Shown: positions 49,001 through 58,842 of the stretch, piece by piece
How positions within the stretch are numbered: the stretch's first letter is position 1
Layout of the letters: each line of letters begins with the position of its first letter
Assembly: GCA_008638375.1 (NCBI GenBank)
Contig: CM018051.1
Coordinates: forward strand, 13,974,969-14,038,968
Direction of reading: 5' to 3'
Source of the DNA: Nyssa sinensis
Lineage: Eukaryota; Streptophyta; Magnoliopsida; Cornales; Nyssaceae
DNA: 64,000 bases
Translations under genes and position numbers: made by a program
The notes under the pieces: generated by a model
Databases searched by the model: none
What the model was told of the DNA's origin: nothing
The model's input: only the letters and a program-made list of their open reading frames with translations

Positions 49001-49180
49001 TACATTGCATGGATAATATGGATGGCATGTGGATTATTGCTATTACATGGCATGGACAATTTGGAAAGCATGTGGATTATTGTTACTACATTGCATGGAT
49101 AATATGGATGGACTGTGGATTATTGCTATTATGTGGCATGGACGATTTGGAAAGCATGTGGATTATTGTTATTACGTTGC
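49001..49180. repeat. Tandem repeat, period about 86 (2 x 43) bp
   Basis: The word tacattgcatggataatatgg recurs at 49001 and 49087, with half-period versions (atggcatggac, atttggaaagcatgtggatt) between. Confidence 0.85.
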
Positions 49181-49199
49181 ATGGATGATTTAGAATGCA

Positions 49200-49450
49200 T
49201 GTAGAGATGAATGTACACTTGCACATGCCACACCTTAGATTATGTTAATGAGTTGGATGACATGTAGATTATTGCTAGTATATTGTATGCCTGATGTTGA
49301 ATGCCATGTAGATATAATTGCACACTTGCACATGCCACGCCTTAGATTATGTTAATGAGTTGGATGACATGAAGATTATTGCTAGTATATTGTATGCATG
49401 ATGTTGAATGCCATGTAGATATAACTGTACACTTGCACATGCCACGCCCT
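49200..49450. repeat. Tandem repeat, period 107 bp
   Basis: The words gcacatgccac and gatgttgaatgccatgtaga recur with a 107-base period, about 2.3 units. The solo LTR has one copy in inverse orientation near 45173. Confidence 0.85.
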
Positions 49451-49932
49451 TAATTTTGTTTCTTGCATTAGCATTATATTGTACCAGTAGTTGAGCTGAC
49501 CCATTCGTGGGACAAACATTTCAGATGACGCTCCCGACACTTGAGACTTGAGGAAGTCTTACAGAGTGGAGGAGATCTGAGCTTAGGAGGATATTTGGCC
49601 CATGAGGGCATATTTTGTGATGTAGGGCTTAAACCCGAATGACATGTTGAATGTTTTTATTGACTATGCCTTACATGGATGTACATTGAAGGAAATGAAT
49701 ATAAGTTTGGGTTGAATCCGTTAGATTGTCCTTTATTTCTTTATTATTTTATTTTCCTCTTACTTCGTTAGTCGTGCCTGGGGTTCGGTGGAATTTGGGG
49801 CGGGACACTTCTTCTCGTGTGTGGTATATACATGTACCTTCTTAGTTCTTTTAATGTCAGATTGGTCTTAGTGTCACTTTATATGTTATTTTCGTAGTGC
49901 AGTAGCAAGAAAATATAATAATTATGTTTTTA

Positions 49933-50421
49933 GATAAATTACACTGATTTCTTTTGAGGTTTTAAAATTATACTGACTTTCTTTATTTTATATAATAATA
50001 TACAAATACCTCCTCTAGTTAATTTTTTTTTTTCAAAATGACAAAATTATCTATTTTATTTATTTTTTTTATTTTTGTATTTTTTTAATTTGACTATTTT
50101 TTTCTAACTTTTTTTAAAGATTTTATTATTATTTTATATACAAATAAATTTAAGGTAAATAACTTATTTTTATTTTATATAAAAATAAATTTAAGATTTT
50201 TATCAAAATTTATGTAGAAAATGAAAAAAAAATGGTTAAAATTTAAAATTTTGAAAAACAAAACATGAAAATGGTAGTTTTATCATTTAGAAGAAAAAAA
50301 TTGACCGAAGAGAGATATCTATATATTATTATGTAAAGTATAGAAGGTCAGTGTAATTTCAGAAACCTCATAAGAGGTCAGTGTAATTGTCAGAAGTTTC
50401 ATGAGAGGTCAGTGTAACTTA
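49933..50421. repeat. AT-rich miniature element (MITE-like), intron copy 2
   Basis: Matches 28413-28903 base for base over most of its length, with the same ends and the same triple aggtcagtgtaa words near the right end. Confidence 0.6.
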
Positions 50422-50564
50422 CCCTTATTTTTTTCTTCATTGCTATTTTGTCTTCTTTTTTTCTTTTTCATTTGGCAGCTTTCTACTCTCTTCATGAGAC
50501 ATTAGCTGGTCGTTTTGACTTATCTTCATTGTTCTAATATCTTTATTTTGTTGACAATTGGCAG

Positions 50565-51673
50565 GCATGAATGGAAGTTCATCCAAAAAATTGTTGAAGA
50601 CATCTCAAACAAATTAAATCATAGGTACTTGAGCAGTGCTATCTACCCAGTTGGAATAGATTCTCGAATAAGACACTTGACTGACTTGTTAAGCATTGGG
50701 ACAGATGCTGTTTGCATAGTTGGCATATGTGGCATGGGTGGAATAGGCAAAACAACCATTGCAAAAGCTTTCTATAATGAACAATTTCACAAATTTGATG
50801 GTTGTAGCTTTCTCACGAGCGTAAGGGAAATTTCAAAGGGATCTAAGGGTTTGATTTGTTTACAAGAGCAACTTCTTTCTGATATCTTGAGGAAAAAGAA
50901 AAATTTGAAACATAAATAGTGTTGATAGAGGAATTAATATGATCAAAGATAGACTACACAATAGAAAGGTTCTTATAGTTCTTGATGACGTGGATCAATT
51001 AGACCAATTAAATGCATTAGTTAGACAAGCTGATTGGTTTGGTTCTGGGAGTAGAATTGTCATAACAACTAGAGATGTTCACTTGCTTAATGTTCTTGAA
51101 GTTGACAAGATATATATGGCTAAGGAATTAGATCGTGTTGAATCTCTTGAACTCTTCAGTTGGCATGCCTTTAGAAAAAGTCAACCCGAGAAAGATTATG
51201 TAGAGCTCTCGAAAGCTATAGCGGGCTACCTTGGAGGGATCCCATTAGCACTTCAAGTTTTCGGCTCATTTCTTTTTGACAAAAGAATCATACTTGAATG
51301 GGAAAGTGCATTAGAGAAGTTGAAAAGAATTCCGAACAATCAAATCCATAAGCAGTTAAAAATAAGCTTTGATGCCCTAGAAGATGACGAACTAAAGGAT
51401 ATATTTCTCGACATTGCATGCTTTTTTATTGGAATGGGTGAAGGAGATGTGGTTAGAATACTGGATGGTTGTGGCTTCTCCTCAAAAATTGCAATTCGTG
51501 TTCTTATAGATAGATGTCTACTAACAATCGGTGGAATGAACAAGTTGACAACGCATGATTTGTTGCGAGATATGGGAAGAGAAATTGTCCGCGAAGAGTC
51601 TCCAAAGGAACTTGGAAAACGTAGTAGATTGTGGCGTCATGAGGATGTCTTGGATGTATTGACAAAACATATG
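50565..51673 (+). CDS. TNL copy 2 exon 2: NB-ARC (frameshifted, THD instead of MHD)
   Basis: Same motif order as copy 1: GMGGIGKTT, kinase-2 VLIVLDDVDQ, GSRIVITTRD, GGIPLAL and FLDIACFF. It has one instance of the word duplicated in copy 1, but one extra base near 50905 puts a stop at 50917-50919. Downstream the second frame runs to the donor GTAAGA at 51674. The MHD motif reads LTTHDLLRDMG, with Thr for Met. His and Asp, which matter most for ADP binding, are kept. Confidence 0.9.
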
Positions 51674-52299
51674 GTAAGAGCCAAGTGAATGAACTTTTGT
51701 TGGAATACTAAGCTCAATGTTGAAATATATCTTTTTGTTCCATATTATGTTTGGTTCTAGAATGTGCGGGACTTTTAGTCACAAATTACTAGAAGTCACA
51801 ATGTTTGCTTCTTTCTTTCTTTCGTTTTGTTTTGTTTTTTTTTTATGTAGTTGGGGAGGAGGGGGCATGTGATATGCCTTGTGGCCTGATTTTTTGTGTA
51901 ATGAGCCATATATCTTCTATGGTATCTTGATGTAGATGCAAGCTCGCTCATGCTTCATGGCACTATGGACATGATACATAAATTTAAGTTTGATCATCTC
52001 ACACTTGGCACCCTTCATTATTATTATTTCTGTTTCTCCTTTTAATCCCCTAGTTAGTGTTTCATATAGTGATTGACTGTGTATCACTAGCCTAGTAGGC
52101 TAGTTAGTCTCTCAAGTCTCAACCTGTATGTTAAAGGCTCATGTCCCCTTGTTACCTTAAATTCTTTTGAAAAAACAAAAAAAAAAAAGATAGAGAGACC
52201 AACTTGTAGGAGAGGCTAAACCAAATTGCTAGTCCTTGCGTACGTGTTTGTTTATTTGCACACCATTGTCATAAAGACTTTCTATAATTCTGTTTTCAG

Positions 52300-52575
52300 G
52301 GAACAGAAGCAGTTGAAGGCATCATTCTAAACTTCTTTGGATTGAATGCGGTACCCTTGACGACTGAAGCTTTTGCAAAAATGCAAAAGCTAAGGCTGCT
52401 CCAACTCAATTATGCACATCTAACTGGCAGCTATGAACATTTTTCTAAAGATTTGAGATGGCTATGTTGGAATGGATTCCCTTTGAAGTATTTACCTACC
52501 AATTTTAGTATGGAGAATGTAGTTAACATTGACGTGCGTTACAGTAGTCTGAAACAAGTTTGGAAGGAGACCAAG
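52300..52575 (+). CDS. TNL copy 2 exon 3: NB-LRR linker
   Basis: Acceptor at 52298-52299, donor at 52576, 92 codons, phase 0. Opens GTEAVEGIILNFF. Collinear with 30795-31070, with a handful of residue changes. Confidence 0.9.
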
Positions 52576-52679
52576 GTATGAAATTAATGCCTTTCATTTT
52601 TTTCTTATTGTTCTTTATTTTTGCACAAACTTTATACATTGTGGAAAAATTAACTGTCATTTTCTTTTCCTGAACATAG

Positions 52680-53645
52680 GTCCTCAGAAAGTTGAAAGTC
52701 CTAGATCTCAGCCATTCTCACAACCTGATCAAAACCCCAGACTTCAAAGGATTTAGCAGCCTTGGAAATTTGTTACTAGAAGATTGTTCAAGTTTGGTTG
52801 AAGTTCATGAATCGATAGGAAATCTTGAGAGACTTGTTTTCTTGAATTTGAGGGACTGCAAAAACCTTCGAACTCTCCCAAGAAGTATTTGTGAGTTAAA
52901 ATCTCTGGAGAAACTATTTCTCTCAGGGTGCTTGAAACTTGACAAATTACCCGAGGAGCTGGGCAAAATGGAACAATTGAGGGTGCTTGTTGCATATGAG
53001 ACGGCTATAAAACAATTACCCATTTCCATCAATCTTTTGAAAAACCTACAGCACTTATCTTTAAGTCGCTATGATGGTACAATATCCACAATATCTTTTC
53101 GTTCACTCTTCTCGTCATTGTTTTCACTGAAAAAACCTCCAGATTGCACAAGTCTACTACCCGCTTCTTTATCTGGTTTGAGCTCCTTAAGAGAACTTTC
53201 GCTTCCAAATTGCAAGTTGTTAGATTATGGACTGCCAGATGACCTTGGGAGTTTACCATCATTATATTCGTTGGATCTGAGAAGTAACAATTTTCATAGC
53301 CTACCAGCAAGCGTCAGTGGCCTTTCCAAGCTTGACATGCTTGGACTGAATGATTGCGCTAAGCTTGAATCGATTCCAAATCTTCCAAGAAATTTACGTT
53401 TCTTATTAGCATCCGATTGCAGATCTTTGGAAAGGATATCATATATACCAAATGTGACGCCGTTTTTCGGCATGTTGCTTAATGGTTGCAGGAAACTAGT
53501 TGAGATTGGTGGCTTGGAAAAATTGGAATCCACAGAGAACATTCACATAGACTGCTATACCAATTTCGCAAATTCTTCCAATACGACTTCCTCACTTCAG
53601 GTTCTCTCTAATGCCTTAATTTTCATTGCCAGAAACTGTATATGA
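52680..53645 (+). CDS. TNL copy 2 exon 4: LRR
   Basis: Acceptor at 52678-52679. One uninterrupted frame of LRRs covers SLEKLFLSGCLKLDKLP to IGGLEKLESTENIHID. It contains one unit of the repeat that is doubled in copy 1. One extra T near 53621 converts the C-JID-like segment into FIARNCI and a stop. Just after it, another one-base difference from copy 1 (caaatatgg versus caaattatgg) is seen. The LRR itself is in better shape than in copy 1. Confidence 0.9.
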   Translation, partial: VLRKLKVLDLSHSHNLIKTPDFKGFSSLGNLLLEDCSSLVEVHESIGNLERLVFLNLRDCKNLRTLPRSICELKSLEKLFLSGCLKLDKLPEELGKMEQLRVLVAYETAIKQLPISINLLKNLQHLSLSRYDGTISTISFRSLFSSLFSLKKPPDCTSLLPASLSGLSSLRELSLPNCKLLDYGLPDDLGSLPSLYSLDLRSNNFHSLPASVSGLSKLDMLGLNDCAKLESIPNLPRNLRFLLASDCRSLERISYIPNVTPFFGMLLNGCRKLVEIGGLEKLESTENIHIDCYTNFANSSNTTSSLQVLSNALIFIARNCI

Positions 53646-53900
53646 ATACTGTAGGATTCCAAACTGGATCAGTTATCAAATATGGATGCTTCAGTCTCTT
53701 TTGAAGTGATTTTCAAAAGCACAATATCTAGTTTCAAACTAGATAAAAGAAGCTTTTTTATTTTGACTTTTTATTTTTATCATTTTTTAAATAAATAATG
53801 ATAAAAAATTTAAATTTTTGTTTATATAAAATAAAAATAATCAAGTGGTTTGTTTATAGTACTTTAAATTTATTTTTAAATTAAATCATAATCTACTATT
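53646..53900. other. Non-coding DNA up to the assembly gap
   Basis: Continues the decayed C-JID-like region of TNL copy 2, then the AT-rich miniature-element relative (from about 53755), which is cut by the gap. Confidence 0.6.
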
Positions 53901-54000
53901 NNNNNNNNNNNNNNNNNNNNNNNNNNNNNNNNNNNNNNNNNNNNNNNNNNNNNNNNNNNNNNNNNNNNNNNNNNNNNNNNNNNNNNNNNNNNNNNNNNNN
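53901..54000. other. Assembly gap (100 N)
   Basis: Exactly 100 N, the customary placeholder for a gap of unknown size. It cuts a transposase exon on its right side and TNL-flanking DNA on its left, so the distance and even the adjacency of the two sides are unknown. Confidence 0.98.
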
Positions 54001-54928
54001 CTATTACCCTATCTGGACGATGCGCAAGGCGCTCTTCATCAGTGTCAAATGCATCATAGAAATCTTTTTTTAAGCGACATTTCCAGTCCCTCCATTTCTT
54101 GGCAAGAAATTTCATGCAGTTGGATTTAAATATATCTTCTACTCCAGTATTTTCCTGTATTAAAAAAATTACATATGTAAACATCATATAAATAAAATAA
54201 AAGGGTTCTAAACTATCATTATTATATGTTCTTATAGTTCTTATACCTTCACATCATCAAAAATACGATTCTTAAATTCTTTCGGCACATTTCTCCAATC
54301 TTTATATATTAGGGGTAATCTTAGTCCGCTTATAGCTATAATACCCAATTGTGTTTGAAGAGCTGCTGCCTTTTCTCCAATTGGGAGCAATAGCTCATCT
54401 AACTCGACATTCAATACATGCCTTGTACCCCATGAAGGATTTGCTTGAGAAGGTCCTCGATATTGAGAACAATTAGTAGAAGGTACTGAACTTGGACCTG
54501 ATCAATGTCAAAAATTACATAAATATGGACACCTTTTAATCTAGGAAAATGCATGAAATTTGAATTAAAAATAACACATGTTAATATAGAAGTACATGCA
54601 TACCTGCAGAAGTGCCTGACGGAGACTGTGGTAATGTATGAATTGGTGATGATGGTGGTGGTGGTGGTGGTGGTGGTGGTCGAGAAGGGTTGGTTTGGGG
54701 TTGGGGTTGGGGTTGATTGGTGGTGGGGCGTGATGGTCGGGGAGGGTTGGTTTGGGGTTGGGGTTGATTAGTGGTGGGGCGTGATGGTCGAAGAGGGTTG
54801 GTTTGGGGTTGGGGTTGATTGGTGGTGGGGCGTGATGGTCGGGGAGGGTTGGTTTGGGGTTGGGGTTGATTGGTGGTGGGGCGTGGATTTATTGATTTTT
54901 CCAAATATGTTATCTTCCGTGGCTTCAT
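54001..54928 (-). CDS. Plant transposase (Transposase_24, Ptta/En/Spm type), 3' part missing
   Basis: Second gene of the CACTA element. Three exons inferred from splice sites and phase: 54928-54604, 54497-54247 and 54154 to the gap at 54001. Exon 1 starts at ATG 54928 and is Pro/Gln/Arg-rich, with four 17-residue repeats (core RPTTNQPQPQTNPPRPS). Exon 2 has GTRHVLNVELDELLLP and LPLIYKDWRNVPKEFK. Exon 3 has FLAKKWRDWKCRLKKDFYD and ERLAHRPDRV, typical of the family's DNA-binding-like domain. In En/Spm systems the second protein binds subterminal repeats. The end of the gene is lost in the gap. The visible part has no stops. Confidence 0.82.
54680..54895. repeat. 51-bp coding minisatellite in the Transposase_24 gene
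   Basis: About four units containing gggttggtttggggttgggg, encoding the Pro-rich 17-residue repeats. The unit number is likely to vary. Confidence 0.88.
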
Positions 54929-55129
54929 GTTAAAAAAATCTGTAAGATTAGATAAAACTTAAACAACCATTAAAAAGAAGTTAATAATTCAAACAATCAT
55001 TACAATGATAAAAAATACGTATATGTGTTAAAAAAAAATACACACATGCACACACAAACACTATAATAAGTTCATACAAGAATAAAATGTTGAATAATGA
55101 AAACAAAATAAAATGATATTATAAAATTG
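54929..55129. other. Spacer between the two CACTA genes
   Basis: About 200 bp, AT-rich. It probably contains the terminator of the transposase gene and the promoter or an upstream exon of the Transposase_24 gene. Confidence 0.5.
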
Positions 55130-55876
55130 TTAATCATCATCACTCTCAGTGTCAACATCATCATCACTCTCAGTGTCAACATCATCATCACTCTCAGTGT
55201 CAACATCATCATCTTCAACAATATTTACATCAATTGTTGCTCCATCGACAGCACGCATAACCCATGCAGAATCTTCATCATTTGTGAATATATTATCATC
55301 CAAATGCTGACCATTATATGGTTCCACTTGCGGTTCTGTCATGTGCTCTTTCGCTAGCACATCAAACACGTCTCTAGGTGTCATAATCACAACGATATGC
55401 CAATCTTTCTCCAATGAATCTTGCACATACCAGACTTGTTGTGCTTGTGATGCAAGAATGAAAGGTTCATCTCCCAATCGATTTTCTTTGTACAACAAAT
55501 GTTTGAAGTTAACTAATGTGAACCCAAACTCATCTATCTTTCTTCCTACATTGTTATCAATCCAATCACACTTGAATAACACAAATTTAAGATCATTTGT
55601 GTATCTAAGTTCAATAATGTCTGTTAAAACTCCATAGAAACTAACATCCCCTTCGACTGGGTTCCTATCTCTTGCACTTGCAAAACTAGTCGTACTTGCA
55701 TTCAACAAAACTCCACTATTTTGAGTTTTTCTTTTACTCTCACGCTCTTTTGTTCGAAATCTGAACCCATTGATTACATATCCCGTATATCTCCTTCCCC
55801 ACTGGTCAGGACCCGCAGATAATATTTCAACTTCAGGTGATATTTGTGCATTACTTGTTTGTCTCAGTTGCTTAAC
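55130..55876 (-). CDS. CACTA transposase last exon: DUF4216 and acidic tail
   Basis: 249 codons including the stop, after the acceptor at 55878-55877. It includes GRRYTGYVINGFRFRTKERE and WIDNNVGRKIDEFGFT, typical of DUF4216. A 24-bp repeat (three units, 55130-55205) gives the acidic tail. Confidence 0.85.
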   Translation of the reverse strand, partial: VKQLRQTSNAQISPEVEILSAGPDQWGRRYTGYVINGFRFRTKERESKRKTQNSGVLLNASTTSFASARDRNPVEGDVSFYGVLTDIIELRYTNDLKFVLFKCDWIDNNVGRKIDEFGFTLVNFKHLLYKENRLGDEPFILASQAQQVWYVQDSLEKDWHIVVIMTPRDVFDVLAKEHMTEPQVEPYNGQHLDDNIFTNDEDSAWVMRAVDGATIDVNIVEDDDVDTESDDDVDTESDDDVDTESDDD

Positions 55877-55958
55877 CTACATTTTTTTTGTAAAAAAAAG
55901 AAATTAGCATGGCATGTCTGGCATACAAATTTAATTATGTATGAATATATCTACTTAC

Positions 55959-56058
55959 ATGATCCATAAACCAAATGTGAAATGTTTCATTGTGAATACG
56001 ACAAATTTGGTGCTCTCCTGCACGAGGCCTCTCACTCCTAAGCAATGTAACGTGTTTC
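55959..56058 (-). CDS. CACTA transposase exon 3
   Basis: 100 bases between AG (56060-56059) and GT (55958-55957), encoding HVTLLRSERPRAGEHQICR and FHIWFMDH, a conserved link between DUF4218 and DUF4216. Confidence 0.8.
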
Positions 56059-56142
56059 CTGTCAAGTTAATGTGTTAATAAAGATTTACTCATATTATAA
56101 TTCAGTCATATTTTTATGAAATACAAGTGAGAGGTGACTTAC

Positions 56143-56418
56143 TCTCGAAATGAAGCGATTGCATTGAAGTTCATTAGCACATACCGATGTGCTTGAACCC
56201 ATGTGATGTCATCAAGGAGAAATTGTTTGCCACCCCCTAATCCCCGACCGGACTTGTTATTTCCATCATAATTCCTAATTGGGCGGTTGGATTTAGTTTC
56301 AACATCCTCTAAATACCTTCCACAAAAATTCATGCATTCTTCTACTAAATATCCCTCAGCAATTGAGCCCTCGGGATGAGCTCGATTACGTACATATAAC
56401 TTTAATGTAAGTAGAAAC
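56143..56418 (-). CDS. CACTA transposase exon 2
   Basis: Begins after the AG at 56420-56419 with LLTLKLYVRNRAHPEGSIAE and continues with CMNFCGRYLEDVETKSNRP. The preceding 96-base intron (56514-56419) is AT-rich, with GTATAT and a TTTTAG end. Confidence 0.82.
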
Positions 56419-56514
56419 CTAAAAGCACAATAAAAAATTGAAATTCTTAAAAACATTATACAATTTATAAAATCCAATACAATAAATATAAAATTAAATA
56501 AATTAAACATATAC

Positions 56515-58842
56515 CTTTCAATGGGGTACATCCATCGATATTGCACCGGTCCGGCAATTATTGCCTCCTCAGCTAAATGGATGGGCAAATGCTCCATAAT
56601 ATCAAAGAAGGATGGCGGAAATATTTTCTCTAGATGGCAGAGTATGATTGCAATATGATCTTGAAGAGTTTGAAACTCTTTTGTAGTCATAACTTTAGAA
56701 CACAAATGTCTGAAAAAATTGCATAATTCAATTACTGCCTGACTCACATGCTTCGGCAATGATTTTCGCACTGCCAAGGGAAGTAATTGTTGCATCAAAA
56801 TATGACAGTCATGACTCTTAAGACCAGAAATTGTGTGATCTTTCAAATTCACATGTCGTGAAATATTCGATGCATAACCATCCGGAACCTTGACATTCTT
56901 TAGCACTTTACAAAAAATATCTTTGTGTTGTTTGTCCATTGTGAAGCATGCAGCAGGTATATACACTTTGTCATTCCCTAACTGCTGGGGGTGCAACGTT
57001 TTTCGAATACCCATAGCTTCAAGATCATGCCAAGCCTTTAAACTATCCTTTGTTTTCCTAGCAACACCTAATAGTGTCCATAATATATTATCGCACACAT
57101 TTCTTTCAATATGCATAACATCAAGATTGTGGCGGATTAGATTATGCTCCCAGTATGGTAATTGAAAGAATATGCTCTTCTTTTTCCACTGTTTTTTCCA
57201 ATTCAAAGCATCTTTATCATGTGTAATTTCTCCCATTTTCCTTTTTTTTGTTCTTTTCTTCTTTTTAGGTTGCTCAACTTTTCCATATTTTGTTACCACA
57301 CCATGTAACTGTTGTAATATCTCAGTCCCAGATAATCGTTTGGGTTGAACTTGCATCTCTCGCATGCCATCAAAAGATACTCTATCTTTTCGAAATTTAT
57401 GGTTTGGTTTTAAAAATCTTCGATGACCCATGTAACAAAACTTACTACAATGAAACAACCATTCAGATCGAGTGTCTTTGTTGCAGCAAGGACATGCATA
57501 TCTACCTTTTGTGCTCCATCCCGACAAGTTTGCATATGCTGGGAAGTCACTTATTGTCCATAATAATGCTGCATGCATGCGAAACATTTGATTTGTCGAT
57601 GCATCATAAGTGAGTACACCATCCAGCCATAATTCATTCAGTTCTTCAATCAACAGTTGTAAGTACACCATCCAGCCATAATTCATTCAGTTCTTCAATC
57701 AACAGTTGTAAATACACATCAATGTTATTACCAGGAGAACGAGGCCCATCAATTAGCACAGATAAGATAAAAAATGGTTGCTTTATGCATATCCATGGTG
57801 GTAAGTTGTACGGCATTAACACAACAGGCCACGTGCTATGAGCAATGGTCATTGTCCTAAACGGATTGAATCCATCAGCTGCTAGCCCAAGTCTAACATT
57901 ACGACTGTCAGATGTAAACACTGGGTTTTGCTCATCAAATTTCTTCCAGGCAAGGGAATCAGCAGGATGCCTTAATACACCATCATCGGTGCATCCCTCT
58001 GCATGCCATTTCATGTGAGAAGCTGTTTTTGATGACATAAATAACCTTTTGAGCCTCGGCTTCAAAGGAAAATACCTAACTTGTTTCGTAGCAACTTTTC
58101 TAGTTTCATCAACATATCTAGATGCATGACAATTTTTACATTCTGTCTTATCCTTCTCCTCATTTCTGTATATCATACAATCATTACGACATGCATCAAA
58201 CTTTTCGTAAGCGAAGCCAAGGTCATCAATAATCTTCTTAGCTTCATAAAACGACTTTGGTAATGTTACACCATTAAGAAAAGCTTCGTTCAACAACTCT
58301 AACGCCATCGTGAATGACTTGTCAGACCAAGAACACATCACTTTTATAACCATCAACCGGACAAGAAACGAAAGTGTTGTAAACTTATTGCAACCTGGAT
58401 ATAGTTCACACTCTGCATCTTTTAGAAGTTTAAAATATGCCTTAGTTTCTATATTAGGACCTTCCATAGTTTGACTTGGCTCATCGTCAACAACATCATC
58501 CATGTTAGGAATCCCAAATGCATCATGTATCATTCCAACCATGTCATCACATATACTCGATTCTAAATTTGGTCTCCTCGCCGCATCATTATCACGTCCA
58601 TCAGTGCATAGAGGTTCACCGTGGTAAATCCAATTTTTATAATTTCGAAGAAACCCATTTACAATTATATGCTCGTATGCAACTTTTTCTTGAACAAGTT
58701 TGATATTCTGACACTTCGTACATGGACAATATATTTTTGACCCAGGAAGCTTATTGGCCATTGCAAATTTGAGAAATTCGTTGGCCCCTTTGACATATGA
58801 CTCATCTAACCTATATTCCAAATTGATCCAACTCTTATCCAT
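56515..58842 (-). CDS. CACTA transposase exon 1 (tnp2 and DUF4218), frameshifted
   Basis: 2.3 kb, open except for the frame change at the 49-bp duplication. The upstream frame ends in LWLDGVLTTVD and a stop. The downstream frame resumes as LWLDGVLTYDASTNQMF. The duplication copies the codons for LQLLIEELNELWLDGVL. Confidence 0.85.
57614..57711 (-). repeat. 49-bp tandem duplication in the transposase
   Basis: The word gtacaccatccagccataat begins at 57614 and again at 57663, and the two units are identical. Since 49 is not divisible by three, the reading frame is lost. Confidence 0.95.

Larger units (their letters stand above)
43366..49807 (+). mobile_element. Outer long LTR (probable solo LTR) interrupted by another
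   Basis: The right end gggcgggaca at 49807 is the inverse of the solo LTR start at 44823 (tgtcacgcccc), so it is the same family in the opposite orientation. The first 35-70 bases of its 5' end are not certain: TGTATAAATC at 43366 is a possible terminus. Without the inner insertion it is about 3.5 kb, similar to the family's LTR length, and no interior domain is seen. No target duplication is found (aaata versus cttct), and about 630 bp of intron is missing at the site. It was probably altered by deletion or recombination after insertion. Confidence 0.7.
43300..50564 (+). other. TNL copy 2 intron 1 (7.3 kb, LTR-filled)
   Basis: GT at 43300 and AG at 50563-50564. The first 66 and last 757 bases match copy 1 intron 1. 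The rest (43366-49807) is LTR DNA. Transcription through it would have to cross several kilobases of inverted LTR sequence. Confidence 0.8.
42794..53645 (+). pseudogene. TNL resistance-like gene copy 2 (TIR-NB-ARC-LRR), disrupted
   Basis: Paralogue of the copy at 27080 with identical exon lengths for exons 1 and 3 and the same splice words. Exons: 42794-43299, 50565-51673, 52300-52575 and 52680-53645. Intron 1 is 7265 bp because of nested LTRs. One extra base in an A-rich stretch near 50905 (ttgaaacataaatag where copy 1 has ctgaagataaatag) closes the frame at 50917-50919, giving about 286 residues of TIR plus P-loop. A further extra T near 53621 ends the C-JID-like region early, at 53643-53645. 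Differences from copy 1 in the NB-ARC are mostly amino-acid changing, which suggests relaxed or diversifying evolution. Both single-base lesions lie in homopolymer-rich words, so sequencing error must be excluded before calling it dead. Confidence 0.88.
55130..58842 (-). pseudogene. CACTA transposase (tnp2, DUF4218, DUF4216), frame broken
   Basis: The cut-and-paste transposase of an En/Spm-type element. The start is taken at ATG 58842 (MDKSWI, the usual first residues); the ATG at 58854 is in frame. Domains in order: transposase-associated domain (YCPCTKCQN), tnp2 transposase (MPYNLPPWICIKQPFF, GPRSPGNNIDVYL, FPAYANLSGWSTKG), DUF4218 (LIRHNLDVMHIERNVCDN to YRWMYPIER), and after three introns DUF4216 (DVSFYGVLTDIIELRY). 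The C-terminus is acidic, with three DVDTESDD repeats. Exons: 58842-56515, 56418-56143, 56058-55959 and 55876-55130. A 49-bp tandem duplication at 57614-57711 shifts the frame inside the tnp2 domain; apart from it the frame is open throughout. Loss of function is therefore recent, or the duplication is an assembly error. Confidence 0.88.

Noticed and set aside
43366..49807. Complete LTR retrotransposon in the TNL intron
   Set aside because: No second LTR in the same orientation, no primer-binding site and no coding interior. The pieces fit two nested LTRs, of which only the inner has a target duplication.
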